From assembly GCA_039680175.1 (NCBI GenBank), contig JBDKTO010000074.1, positions 124,001 to 188,000 of the forward strand: 64,000 nt of DNA. The letters run 5' to 3'. This DNA is from Veillonellales bacterium. Lineage in GTDB: Bacteria; Bacillota; Negativicutes; JAAYSF01. Under the pieces are notes generated by a model. The model was given only the letters and a program-made list of their open reading frames with translations. It had not been told where the DNA came from and did not search any database. Shown here one piece after another: positions 33,810-42,395 of this stretch (position 1 is its first letter; every line of letters begins with the position of its first letter). The position numbers and the translations under genes are program-made.

Positions 33810-34889
33810 ATGGGTCAGCTGGAGGCTGCGGTGGGCGGCTGCGCTAAAGGTTTAAAAATGCTGGTGCTCAGTCTGACGGGACAGTGCAATTTTGCCTGCC
33901 GGTATTGTTATGCCCATCGACATCCCCGGGAGGTTATGAGTCTGGATACGGCTGTCCGGGCAGTTGACCTTGCCGCTGCCGGAGGCTTGCCTTTTGTTTT
34001 GCAGTTCAGCGGCGGCGAGCCGATGCTGGCCTTTGAAGTGCTGCGGGGTACGGCCGAATATGTGCGGGAGCAGCGTATACCGGCCATCATGCAGGTGCAG
34101 ACGAATGCTTCCCTGCTGAGCCCGGATAAGGCTGCTTATTTGCAGGAGGCCCGGGTGGGAATCGGCATTAGTCTGGACGGCAGACCTGATGTGAATGACG
34201 GACTGCGGCGTTTTCCCTCCGGGGAAGGAACCTGCCGCAGAATATTGCAGGGCGCTTCCCAGCTGGCGGCACAAGGTGTGGAGATCGGCATCACCTGCGT
34301 GGTGACGGATGATAATGCACAACAATTGGCCGGAGCCGTGGAAATGGCATATTATCTGGGGAATGTCCGCCGCCTTGGCTTTGATTTGCTGCGGGCTCAG
34401 GGCCGGGGCTGCGGCTTAAAAGCGCCCGGGAGGGAGCAGTTGGCGCAGGGACTGCTGGCTGCTCTCCGGACCGCCGAACGGCTGCAGCGATGTACGGGAA
34501 AAAAGTTGCTGTTTTCTCAGCTGGAACGGGTGGAAATATTGGACAAGGGCAAACTGGAAGGCTTTGGCCATTGTCATGCGATGAACGGGGAAGCGGCGTT
34601 TGTTGATGCCAGGGGAAACTTATACGCTTGCTCTTCCCTGGTGGGAGATGAGACGTTCCGGCTGGGGGACGTGAAGACCGGCATTGATCCGGGACGGCAG
34701 AAAGCAGTGATTGCTTTGATTCAGGGCAGTATGGATTTTTGCCGCCAATGCAGCTGCTTTTCTCTCTGCGGCGGGGGCTGCTTTTCCCGCTGGTACGGTT
34801 CCGGCTGCCAAGGAAAAGCTTATGACGTGGAATGCGCACTGAAGCAGGTGTTTATTCAGTGGTACCGGGAACATCAAAATATTAAATAA
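33810..34889 (+). CDS. Radical SAM/SPASM enzyme of the B12 operon
   Basis: 359 residues from ATG 33810 with GGGAGGGGG upstream. The radical SAM cluster motif C-N-F-A-C-R-Y-C is at about residues 29-36, followed by FSGGEP and SLDGRPDVNDGLR. The C-terminal part has a Cys-rich SPASM-type region (about 250-345: GHCHAMNGEA...ACSS, CRQCSCFSLCGGGCFSRWYGSGC) that should hold extra 4Fe-4S clusters. Relatives usually modify peptides or mature other enzymes. No obvious peptide substrate gene is adjacent; its place between btuD and chlI suggests maturation of an operon product or a tetrapyrrole step. Confidence 0.85.
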   Translation: MGQLEAAVGGCAKGLKMLVLSLTGQCNFACRYCYAHRHPREVMSLDTAVRAVDLAAAGGLPFVLQFSGGEPMLAFEVLRGTAEYVREQRIPAIMQVQTNASLLSPDKAAYLQEARVGIGISLDGRPDVNDGLRRFPSGEGTCRRILQGASQLAAQGVEIGITCVVTDDNAQQLAGAVEMAYYLGNVRRLGFDLLRAQGRGCGLKAPGREQLAQGLLAALRTAERLQRCTGKKLLFSQLERVEILDKGKLEGFGHCHAMNGEAAFVDARGNLYACSSLVGDETFRLGDVKTGIDPGRQKAVIALIQGSMDFCRQCSCFSLCGGGCFSRWYGSGCQGKAYDVECALKQVFIQWYREHQNIK

Positions 34890-34922
34890 AGCAATTTGCC
34901 GATAAGAAATGGAGCGAAGAAA

Positions 34923-35945
34923 ATGAAACGTACAGCTGTCTATCCTTTTACCGCCATCGTTGGTCAGGAAGATATGAAACTGGCGCTGATATTAAATGTA
35001 ATCAACCCTTCTTTAGGCGGAGTCTTAATAAAGGGCGAAAAAGGAACGGCTAAATCCACGGCCGTCCGGGCTTTGGCCGATCTGCTGCCGGCTATGGAAG
35101 CAGTGAAAGACTGTCCCTTTCACTGCGATCCCCAGGATACCAACCGCATGTGTGAAAAATGCCTGTCGAAAGAATCCCAGTCTTTGGCGACTCAGTCGAT
35201 TAAAATGCGGGTGGTTGAATTGCCGGTCAGCGCCACAGAGGATCGGGTGGTCGGCACTCTGGATATTGAACATGCCATTCAATATGGTGAGAAAAAGTTT
35301 GAACCGGGACTGCTAGCGGAAGCCAACCGTAATATTCTTTATGTGGACGAAATTAATCTGCTGGACGACCATGTGGTGGATGTTCTGCTGGATGCGGCCG
35401 CCATGGGAGTGAATACGGTGGAGCGGGAAGGCGTGTCCTATTCCCATCCGGCACGGTTTGTGCTGGTGGGAACAATGAATCCGGAAGAAGGGGATATCCG
35501 GCCCCAGTTGCTGGACCGTTTTGGCTTGTCCGTTACGGTGGCCGGCGAAAATGAGACGGAAAAACGGGTTGAGGTCGTAAAACGGCGGTTAGCCTATGAA
35601 CAGGATGATGACAGCTTTTTGGCTCAATATCAAGCGGAACAGACAGAACTGGCCCAAAAAATTATGCAGGCCAGCCGGCTGGTGCCGCAAGTCACCATTG
35701 ACGACGATTTGCTGGTGCGGGTGGCCCAGATGGCGATTGCCCTGGATGTGGACGGCCACCGGGCCGATATTACGGTAATCAAAACGGCGCTGACCCTGGC
35801 AGCCTTTGACGGACGGGATCAAGCCGGCCTGGAGGATGTAAAACAGGCGGCCTGGCTGGCGCTGCCGCACCGTATGCGGCGCCGTCCCTTTGAAGAGGGA
35901 GCCCTTGACCGGGCCAAAATAGAAGAACTGCTTAACGAAAAATAA
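34923..35945 (+). CDS. ChlI/BchI-type AAA+ chelatase subunit
   Basis: 340 residues from ATG 34923 (GGAGCGAAG upstream). Walker [10 protein letters not shown] (about residues 38-46), Walker [17 protein letters not shown], the [20 protein letters not shown] sensor segment and a C-terminal helical lid. A Cys-rich insert (C-P-F-H-C...M-C-E-K-C, about 66-84) may bind zinc or an iron-sulfur cluster. Role: ATPase motor that works with a ChlD subunit and CobN for metal insertion. It is followed 22 nt later by the ChlD gene. Confidence 0.9.
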   Translation: MKRTAVYPFTAIVGQEDMKLALILNVINPSLGGVLIKGEKGTAKSTAVRALADLLPAMEAVKDCPFHCDPQDTNRMCEKCLSKESQSLATQSIKMRVVELPVSATEDRVVGTLDIEHAIQYGEKKFEPGLLAEANRNILYVDEINLLDDHVVDVLLDAAAMGVNTVEREGVSYSHPARFVLVGTMNPEEGDIRPQLLDRFGLSVTVAGENETEKRVEVVKRRLAYEQDDDSFLAQYQAEQTELAQKIMQASRLVPQVTIDDDLLVRVAQMAIALDVDGHRADITVIKTALTLAAFDGRDQAGLEDVKQAAWLALPHRMRRRPFEEGALDRAKIEELLNEK

Positions 35946-35966
35946 ATTGTTGGGGGAAAATAAAAC

Positions 35967-37862
35967 ATGGCACACCGGATGTTGTTTCCGTTTACGGCAA
36001 TTGTCGGCCAGGAACAGGTGAAGCGGGCGTTATGTATTGCGCTGGTGAACCGGAAGGCGGGAGGCGTGCTGATTGCCGGGGAAAAAGGAACGGCCAAGTC
36101 GACTTTGGTACGGGGACTGGCCGAGTCCGTTCCGGATACGGATTTGGTGGAAGTGCCGCTGAATGCGACCGAGGATATGCTGTTTGGCAGTCTGGATCTG
36201 CAATATGCCGTTATGAATGGACAGCGGCGTTTTTCACCCGGGCTTTTAGCCAGGGCTGACGGCAATCTGCTATACATTGATGAAATTAATCTGCTGCGCC
36301 GGGATTTGCTTACAGCCATTCTGGATACGGCCGCATCAGGGGTAAATGTGGTAGAGCGGGAGGGAATTTCTTATCACCATGCCACCTGCTATACTGTGAT
36401 TGGAACGATGAATCCGGAAGAAGGAATTTTGCCGCCGCAGATTCTGGATCGCTTTGGCTTGTATGCATCAGTCGGCAAAGAAAATAAAATCGCGGATAGG
36501 GTTGCCGTTATGCGGCACATCCTGGAATATGAGCGACAGCCGGATTTATTTTGCAATCAGTACCGGGAGGAAAGCAACAGCCTGTCCCGGCAAATTATGC
36601 AAGCCAGAACCCTTCTGGGAAAAGTCGAAGTATCGGATGCCATGATTCAGCTGGCGGCTTCCCTGTGTTCACAAGCCCATTGCGCCGGACACCGGGCGGA
36701 GCTGTTTATGCTGGAAGCGGCCAAGGCGATTGCCGCCTTGGCGGAGAGAGACTATTTGCTGCCGACGGACATTGAAGAGGCGGCTTTATATATCCTGCCT
36801 CACCGTATGCGTCAGGAACAGCAGACGCCGCCGCCGCCGCCGGAACCGCCGCAGGATGATCAACAAGAGTCGCCGCCGCCGGACGAGGATGATCAGGAAA
36901 ATCCGGAACCGCCGCCGCCGGAACAGCAGGAGGGTGAAAGCCGGCAGGAGCCGCCTTCCCAGGAACAGCAGGAAGATCAGCAGCCGCCTGATCCCTCAAG
37001 CCGGCCGGACAGCCCGGCGGAGGAGAAAACCGCTGATATCGACAGAAATTTTCCGCTTATGCATATGCAGTTGTCTCTGCCTCAGGACCGGCAGGTGCGC
37101 CGCGGCAGCGGCAAGCGCAGTCTTACCCGCACCGATATCCGTCAGGGACGGTATGTGCGCGCCGGTTTTCCTCACGGCCCGGCGACGGATATTGCCTTTG
37201 ACGCGACGCTCCGGGCCGCTGCTCCTTATCAACGGTCCAGAAAAGGGGGAAAGTGCCGGATTACGGTTTTACCGGAAGATTTTCGGCAGAAAGTCCGGGA
37301 AAAGCGCATCGGCAATACTTTTCTGTTTGTTGTGGATGCCAGCGGCTCCATGGGAGCGAGGGAGCGGATGCGGGCGGTAAAAGGCGCTGTTTTTTCCCTG
37401 CTGCAGGATGCTTATCAGAAAAGGGATCAGGTGGGCATGATCGCCTTCCGGCGCAGTACGGCGGAAGTGCTGCTGCCCATTACCCGCAGCGTGGATTTGG
37501 CGGAAAAATGTTTGCAGCAGCTGCCCACCGGCGGCAAAACACCGCTGGCGGAAGGATTGTCGACAGCCCTCGCCGTGCTGACGACGATGCGCCGCAAAGA
37601 AAAAGAGATGCAGCCGGTTTTGATTCTTGTGACCGACGGCCGGGCCAACAGCGGCAAAAATGGGGATGCTGTTGCCGATGCTTTGCAGGAGGCGGTCAAA
37701 ATCCGTCGGACCGGGGTTCAAAGTGTTGTGATTGATACGGAAACGGATTTTATTAAATTGGGAGTGGCCAGATCCGTTGCCAGGGAAATGGCAGCCACTT
37801 ACTTTTCGCTGCAGGAATTATCCGGTACACGGATTCTCAATATTGTTAAAAATAGTTTATAA
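35967..37862 (+). CDS. ChlD-type chelatase subunit (AAA+ plus VWA)
   Basis: 631 residues. N-terminal AAA+ domain with an intact Walker A (GEKGTAKST, about 37-45) and LLYIDEINLL; a very Pro/Gln/Glu-rich linker at about 285-355; then a VWA domain with the MIDAS motif DASGSMGARER near residue 456 and the TDGRANSGKNGD loop. It lacks the Cys-rich insert of its ChlI neighbour. Role: metal-dependent bridge between the ChlI motor and CobN. The linker DNA contains CCGCCG runs that could slip. Confidence 0.9.
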   Translation: MAHRMLFPFTAIVGQEQVKRALCIALVNRKAGGVLIAGEKGTAKSTLVRGLAESVPDTDLVEVPLNATEDMLFGSLDLQYAVMNGQRRFSPGLLARADGNLLYIDEINLLRRDLLTAILDTAASGVNVVEREGISYHHATCYTVIGTMNPEEGILPPQILDRFGLYASVGKENKIADRVAVMRHILEYERQPDLFCNQYREESNSLSRQIMQARTLLGKVEVSDAMIQLAASLCSQAHCAGHRAELFMLEAAKAIAALAERDYLLPTDIEEAALYILPHRMRQEQQTPPPPPEPPQDDQQESPPPDEDDQENPEPPPPEQQEGESRQEPPSQEQQEDQQPPDPSSRPDSPAEEKTADIDRNFPLMHMQLSLPQDRQVRRGSGKRSLTRTDIRQGRYVRAGFPHGPATDIAFDATLRAAAPYQRSRKGGKCRITVLPEDFRQKVREKRIGNTFLFVVDASGSMGARERMRAVKGAVFSLLQDAYQKRDQVGMIAFRRSTAEVLLPITRSVDLAEKCLQQLPTGGKTPLAEGLSTALAVLTTMRRKEKEMQPVLILVTDGRANSGKNGDAVADALQEAVKIRRTGVQSVVIDTETDFIKLGVARSVAREMAATYFSLQELSGTRILNIVKNSL

Positions 37863-37901
37863 TATCATTATAGTGAATAAGGCTTGGGAGAAGATAGAGC
37901 A

Positions 37902-38741
37902 ATGATTCATATCGACGGGTTGGTAAAAAAGTTTGACGCCCATGTGGCAGTAGATCATCTGACACTGGATATCAGGGAAGGCGAAATTTTCGGGTTGCTG
38001 GGACCGAACGGGGCGGGGAAAACAACGACGATCCGGATGCTGACCATGCTGACCCGGCCTACGGCGGGAACCCTGGTGCTCAACGGCTGGCAGCCGGCAC
38101 AAGACGAACAGAAAATCAAGGGGATTTTGGGAATTGTACCCCAGCATTTTAATCTGGATATCGATCTGACTGTATGGGAAAATCTGGAGTTGCACGGCCG
38201 GCTGCGGCATATCCCGCTGGCGGAACGGCGCCGGCGGACTGACGAATTGCTGGAATATGTGGAGCTGGATGACCGGCGGGATGATAAGGTGCAGAATTTA
38301 TCCGGGGGAATGAAGCGGCGGCTGATGATTGCCCGGGCACTGCTCCACCGGCCGAAGATTTTGTTTCTTGACGAACCGACGGTGGGACTGGATCCGCAGG
38401 TGCGGCGCCGGCTGTGGGATTTGATCCGCCGGATGCATACGGAAAATTATACGGTTCTGCTGACAACTCATTATATTGAAGAAGCCGAAAGTTTATGTAA
38501 CCGGGTCGCCATTATGGATAAAGGGAAATTGATTGCCCTGGACAGCCCCGAGGCCCTTTGCCGCCGGGTCGGTGAGTATGTTGTGGAATGGACGGCTGAT
38601 GCTGCCGGTGCTACCCGCTTTTTTCATAGCCGACAGGACGGGGCGAATTTTGCCGGAACATTACACACTACCGCCACGATTCGAAAATCAAACCTGGAAG
38701 ACATTTTTGTTGAGCTGACAGGACGAAAAGTAAACGGGTAA
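37902..38741 (+). CDS. ABC-2 type exporter ATPase
   Basis: 279 residues from ATG 37902 (GGAGAAG upstream). Walker A GPNGAGKTT, signature LSGGMKRRL, Walker B ILFLDEPTVGLDP and H-loop TTHY, with the C-terminal tail (SNLEDIFVELTGR) typical of the CcmA/DrrA type. Its partner permease is at 40659, beyond the ExbB-ExbD-TonB genes. Exporters of this type move lipids, polysaccharides, drugs or cofactors; the substrate is unknown. B12 control hints at efflux or placement of something tied to corrinoid uptake. Confidence 0.88.
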   Translation: MIHIDGLVKKFDAHVAVDHLTLDIREGEIFGLLGPNGAGKTTTIRMLTMLTRPTAGTLVLNGWQPAQDEQKIKGILGIVPQHFNLDIDLTVWENLELHGRLRHIPLAERRRRTDELLEYVELDDRRDDKVQNLSGGMKRRLMIARALLHRPKILFLDEPTVGLDPQVRRRLWDLIRRMHTENYTVLLTTHYIEEAESLCNRVAIMDKGKLIALDSPEALCRRVGEYVVEWTADAAGATRFFHSRQDGANFAGTLHTTATIRKSNLEDIFVELTGRKVNG

Positions 38742-38825
38742 GGGGCAGATTCAGGCATGTATGCGGCTGCTGCTGCCGGTAGTGGCTTATTATTTTGTAA
38801 AATAAGTAAGGGGTAGGGGATAAAA

Positions 38826-39464
38826 ATGGATTTTATGATACAGTCTTTTCATGTTTTTCAAAAAGGCGGACCGGTAATGTACTTGCTGCTGCTCGGTTCG
38901 CTGTTTGTAGTAGCGATTGCGGTGGAGCGCTTCTTTTATTATAAAAAGGCCAATACCGACATGCAGCAGCTGTTGCCGGAATTAACGCCGCTATTAGAGC
39001 GGGGCAGCTGGGACAACGCCATGGAAGTATGCCGCCGGACAGGCGGCGTTGTATCCATGGTGGCAGGCAAGGGGATCCAATGTTATCAGCAGGGAAATGA
39101 TGATTGTGTGGAAACCGTGCTGGAGGGAGAGGCTTCGCTGACGGCGTCCCGCCTGCGTGAGAATCTCAATTATTTGGATACCATTGTTACTATGGCGCCT
39201 CTGGTCGGTTTGTTGGGCACCGTCATCGGCATGATCAATTCTTTCAGTGTGATGAATGTAAAAAGCGGCCAGCCCATGGCGATTACCGGCGGCGTCGGAG
39301 AAGCCTTGGTAGCTACTGCATCCGGCCTTGTTGTGGCTATCCTGGCCATGGCGGCTTATAGTTATTTTACCCATCGGCTGGATCAGATCATTACCGACAT
39401 TGAGCAGATTTGCACGATGCTGGTCGTACCGGTGAAACGGGGGAAGAAATATGAAACTGCGTAG
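38826..39464 (+). CDS. exbB: ExbB-like proton channel subunit
   Basis: 212 residues, three membrane segments (about 20-40, 115-140, 155-185). The marks TMAPLVGLLGTVIGMINSF and GGVGEALVATASGLVVAI are typical of MotA/TolQ/ExbB proteins. It uses the proton motive force with ExbD to energise TonB. It overlaps exbD by 14 nt. It should serve the BtuB-like receptors of this window. Confidence 0.92.
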   Translation: MDFMIQSFHVFQKGGPVMYLLLLGSLFVVAIAVERFFYYKKANTDMQQLLPELTPLLERGSWDNAMEVCRRTGGVVSMVAGKGIQCYQQGNDDCVETVLEGEASLTASRLRENLNYLDTIVTMAPLVGLLGTVIGMINSFSVMNVKSGQPMAITGGVGEALVATASGLVVAILAMAAYSYFTHRLDQIITDIEQICTMLVVPVKRGKKYETA

Positions 39465-39861
39465 TTTGCGCCTGGAACGTCAGCCAAAGCTGATGATTAT
39501 TCCGATGATTGATATTATCTTTTTCTTGTTGGTTTTTTTTATGATGAGCACTCTCTATATGGTGGAGCAGAAAACCATTCCGGTGAATTTGCCTCAGGTT
39601 TCTTCCGCCCGCAATGATACGCCCCGCAGCGTTTCCGTTACCGTGACCCAGGACGGCCAGATTTTGTTCGAACAGGAAAAAGTTCCCATGGAACTGCTGC
39701 GCAAGCGGGTTCAGATTGAGATGGCGAAGCAAAGTGATTTGGTTTTTGTCCTGCGTTCCGACAAAGAGGCCGCCTATGGCAAGGTGGTGGCAGTTTTGGA
39801 TGAACTGAAGCTGGCGGGCGTTCAGCATGTTTCAATTGCAACAGAAAGGAAGGCGCAGTAA
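39451..39861 (+). CDS. exbD: ExbD-like proton channel subunit
   Basis: 136 residues. A single N-terminal membrane segment (LMIIPMIDIIFFLLVFFMM, about 15-33) contains the conserved Asp that relays protons (MIDIIF). A periplasmic domain with VFVLRSDKEAAYGKVVAVLDELKLAG follows. It is translationally coupled to exbB and tonB (5-nt gap). Confidence 0.92.
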   Translation: MKLRSLRLERQPKLMIIPMIDIIFFLLVFFMMSTLYMVEQKTIPVNLPQVSSARNDTPRSVSVTVTQDGQILFEQEKVPMELLRKRVQIEMAKQSDLVFVLRSDKEAAYGKVVAVLDELKLAGVQHVSIATERKAQ

Positions 39862-39866
39862 GGACG

Positions 39867-40604
39867 ATGACGTTTCCAAAGCGTTGGCGCAAGGCAATAA
39901 CGATTTCTTTGCTGCTCCATGGCATCTTTTTAATCAGCCTTGGCTGGGTAGCGGCAAAAGTATTTCAGGAGAAAGAGCTGCCGGAGCAGTATATAGAACT
40001 GGATCTGGCAGATACGCCTGCACTCCCGGGAGATGCCGCGGGTACGCCGCCAGCCGGCAGTCCCGCACAGGCAGCCAGCATGACGGGAGCGAGTGCTCCG
40101 GCATCATCGGCGGCTGTTCAGCACCATGTTCCGGTTGTTACGGCTTCAGCCGCCAGTATGTCGGTGCTGGCAGTTGAACCCGGCAGCGGTTCCTCCTCCG
40201 GCGGCAGCGAAGCTTCTGCCGGAGGCAATGGCAATGGCAGTGCGGCTTCGACAGGCGGCAGTGGCGGCACCGCCGGCAGCGGCAACGGTGGCGGGGGAAC
40301 CGGCGGAAGAAGCGGGGGAGGCGGCGTTATTGCTCCCGGCATTTTATCCAGGACGCAGCCGGCTTATCCGGAACGGGCCAGACAAGCCGGCTGGGAAGGA
40401 ACGGTTGTTCTTAAAATTCAGATTCTGGAAAATGGCACTCCGGGATCTGTCAGTGTGTACCGCTCAAGCGGTTATGATGCCCTTGATGATGCGGCGGTGG
40501 CTGCGGTGCAGCATTGGCAATTTGTCCCGGCCCGGGAAAGAGATTCCGGTCAGGCTATTGTTTGTTATACGACAATGCCGGTACGTTTCCGGCTGGATTC
40601 CTGA
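39867..40604 (+). CDS. tonB: TonB protein with Gly/Ser-rich spacer
   Basis: 245 residues. N-terminal membrane anchor with SLLLHGIFLISLGW (the usual S...H pattern, about residues 14-28), a long periplasmic spacer, and a C-terminal TonB domain (about 160-245) with QPAYPERARQAGWEGTVVLKIQI, SGYDALDDAAVAAVQHWQFVPA. The spacer is Ala/Ser/Gly-rich, with Gly repeats at about 110-155, in place of the usual Pro-Glu/Pro-Lys rod. It passes energy to the TonB boxes of the receptors. Confidence 0.92.
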   Translation: MTFPKRWRKAITISLLLHGIFLISLGWVAAKVFQEKELPEQYIELDLADTPALPGDAAGTPPAGSPAQAASMTGASAPASSAAVQHHVPVVTASAASMSVLAVEPGSGSSSGGSEASAGGNGNGSAASTGGSGGTAGSGNGGGGTGGRSGGGGVIAPGILSRTQPAYPERARQAGWEGTVVLKIQILENGTPGSVSVYRSSGYDALDDAAVAAVQHWQFVPARERDSGQAIVCYTTMPVRFRLDS

Positions 40605-40658
40605 TTGTCTGCACGCAGACGATAGCAGGAACGAAGGGAAAGAAGAGGGATTCGGCAG

Positions 40659-41399
40659 ATGCTTTACGATATTTGGACTGTATTCTGGCGGGACTGGATT
40701 GTACTAAGCCGCAGAATGAAAACTTTTATTTTTTCCCGGATGGTGGCGCCGGTGATGTATCTGGTTGCTTTTGGCTGGGGCGTGGGACGGAATATCCCGG
40801 TAAATCAGGGGAATTATCTGGATTTTATTGTTCCGGGGATCATTGCCCTTAATTCGATGACTATCAGTTTCAATGCCGTGGGAACTCCGCTGAATATGAG
40901 CCGGCTCTATCATAAAACGTTGGAAGAATATTTGGTGGCGCCGATTCGCTCCGTCTCCTTTGTCATCGGTAAAATTTTAGCCGGTGCCGTGAGAGGGTTG
41001 ATTTCTTCAGCTGTTATTATCCTGCTGGCTTATTTGTTTGGTGCCAGTTTTCACATGAGCATGACCTTTTTACTGGTGATTACATTGAATTGCATTGTAT
41101 TTGCCGCTTTGGGATTTGTAGCTGCCATGCTGGTGAATTCCCATGAGGAAATGGGAAATTTCAGTACCTATGTGCTGCTCCCCATGTCTTTTTTATGCGC
41201 GACCTTTTTTAGTACCGACAGACTGCCGGTGCTGGTCCGCTGGCTATTGGAACTGCTGCCGCTGACACATGCCAGCTATGCGCTGCGGGCTTTAGCTACC
41301 GGTCTGGAAGTGCCGGGAATCTCCTGGCTGGTTTTATTGGTTTATGCGGCTGTCTTATCGGCCGCCAGCGTCTGGACAATGGAAAAAGTGCGGGAATAA
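40659..41399 (+). CDS. ABC-2 type exporter permease
   Basis: 246 residues, about six membrane segments, with the ABC-2 signature region (SFLCATFFSTDRLPVLVRWLLELLPLTHASYALRAL) near the C-terminus. It belongs with the ATPase at 37902. The pair encloses the TonB system genes, so all are probably made together. Substrate unknown. Confidence 0.88.
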   Translation: MLYDIWTVFWRDWIVLSRRMKTFIFSRMVAPVMYLVAFGWGVGRNIPVNQGNYLDFIVPGIIALNSMTISFNAVGTPLNMSRLYHKTLEEYLVAPIRSVSFVIGKILAGAVRGLISSAVIILLAYLFGASFHMSMTFLLVITLNCIVFAALGFVAAMLVNSHEEMGNFSTYVLLPMSFLCATFFSTDRLPVLVRWLLELLPLTHASYALRALATGLEVPGISWLVLLVYAAVLSAASVWTMEKVRE

Positions 41400-41443
41400 C
41401 CATTGGAGAATGCAAGATAACAGAGATGAAGGAGAAGGATAAT

Positions 41444-41980
41444 ATGGCGGAAAGACAAGGATTGATTATTGTTCACACCGGCAGCGGGAAAGGCAAGACG
41501 ACGGCGGCTCTGGGCATGGGACTGCGGGCCTGGGGGCAGGGGTTCAAAGTGCTGGTACTGCAATTTATTAAAGGCAACTGGAAATATGGTGAACTGATGG
41601 CAGCGGAAAAGCTGGGGCCGAATTTTGTAATCCGGCAAATGGGAGAAGGCTTTGTCAAGCACTCCCGAAATGATGCTGCCATGGACGATCATCAAAGCGC
41701 AGCCGGCGATGCCCTGCAGGCGGCGCGGCAGGAGATCCTGTCGGGAAAGTGGGACATGATTATCCTGGATGAAATCAATTATGCCGTTAAATTCGGCTTG
41801 GTTTCTTTGGAGAATGTGCTTGCATTACTGCAAGCCAAGCCACCTTTTTTGCATTTGGTACTCACCGGACGGGATGCCGCTCCGGCAATTATTGACCGGG
41901 CGGATTTGGTAACGGAAATGAAAGAGATCAAGCATCCGTATAAAAAAGGGATTAAGGCGCAGCAGGGTGTTGAATTTTAA
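41444..41980 (+). CDS. cobO: Corrinoid adenosyltransferase (CobO/BtuR type)
   Basis: 178 residues from ATG 41444 (AAGGAGAAGG upstream). P-loop GSGKGKTTAALGMGLRAWGQG near the start, VLQFIKGNWKYGE, and DMIILDEINYAVKFG are diagnostic of the CobA/CobO/BtuR family, which transfers adenosyl from ATP to Co(I) corrinoid. It ends the B12-regulated operon and would convert imported or newly made corrinoid to the coenzyme form sensed by the riboswitches. Confidence 0.95.
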   Translation: MAERQGLIIVHTGSGKGKTTAALGMGLRAWGQGFKVLVLQFIKGNWKYGELMAAEKLGPNFVIRQMGEGFVKHSRNDAAMDDHQSAAGDALQAARQEILSGKWDMIILDEINYAVKFGLVSLENVLALLQAKPPFLHLVLTGRDAAPAIIDRADLVTEMKEIKHPYKKGIKAQQGVEF

Positions 41981-42099
41981 AAAAAAACAAATAGTATCTG
42001 TTCATTAGCGAATTGTTTTGTTTCTTTTTCATTACAGGACGAATGATACGTGTTCAGTAGATAAATTCGAAGCTGTATTTGTGATTTAGCTGATAAGGG

Positions 42100-42129
42100 T
42101 TGACGGTTACATAAAAATTGTGGGATAAT
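42100..42129 (+). promoter_or_regulatory. Promoter of the Nik-like operon
   Basis: TTGACG (42100-42105), 18 nt, GATAAT (42124-42129). Both hexamers and the spacing are kept in the second copy at 48501-48530. Confidence 0.7.
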
Positions 42130-42141
42130 ATCTTTATAATA

Positions 42142-42159
42142 TATTGCAAGAATGCAATA
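42142..42159. promoter_or_regulatory. Operator-like palindrome TATTGCA-N4-TGCAATA
   Basis: A perfect 7-4-7 palindrome 12 nt past the -10, conserved in the second copy at 48542-48559. A second small palindrome, GTTGCAAC (42186-42193), is also kept. This fits a repressor site overlapping the start of transcription, or an RNA hairpin. The regulator is unknown. Confidence 0.5.
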
Positions 42160-42220
42160 GCTTCACAGATTTATCCCGATGATTTGTTGCAACTTTTAAA
42201 AATAGCATACCGTACAATAG

Positions 42221-42277
42221 AGCCATGAAGGTTTAGCTCACCTAGAAAGGTGGGTTATTTCTTTATGGCTTTTTTTA
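42221..42277 (+). terminator. Attenuator-like two-stem terminator, copy 1
   Basis: Outer stem AGCCATGAAG / CTTTATGGCT (42221-42230 with 42261-42270) encloses an inner hairpin (42236-42255), followed by T7. It lies between the promoter and the Nik-like genes, so transcription must read through it under some condition. Confidence 0.75.
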
Positions 42278-42286
42278 ATAAAAGGC

Positions 42287-42392
42287 CTTATTGGCGATTG
42301 CCACCCTGAGCGGAGGAGGCGGAGCAGGTACTTCAGCCGATCTGCAGGGGATATTTACTAAGAATAACTGGTTACGGTTGAGAAAGTGAGCA
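42287..42392 (+). pseudogene. Broken 5' end of the propeller lipoprotein gene
   Basis: Reads LAIATLSGGGGAGTSADLQG-IFTKN in the frame that matches LVIATLSGGCGADASADMQG in the intact gene at 48708, then diverges and stops within 30 nt. The lipobox Cys is Gly. It has no start codon. A relic of the duplication that placed the Nik-like operon here. Confidence 0.85.
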
Positions 42393-42395
42393 GAT

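Larger units (their letters stand above)
42081..42366. repeat. Long direct repeat, copy 1
   Basis: Closely similar to 48482-48842, with about 90 bp missing in this copy between the terminator and the lipoprotein remnant. The two copies bracket the Nik-like operon and methyltransferase. Confidence 0.9.
41981..42395. other. Non-coding region with duplicated leader, copy 1
   Basis: No intact gene. The first 100 bases hold nothing I can name. 42081-42277 is the first copy of a leader repeated at 48482-48676; 42287-42371 is a broken 5' end of the propeller gene that stands intact behind the second copy. Confidence 0.85.
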
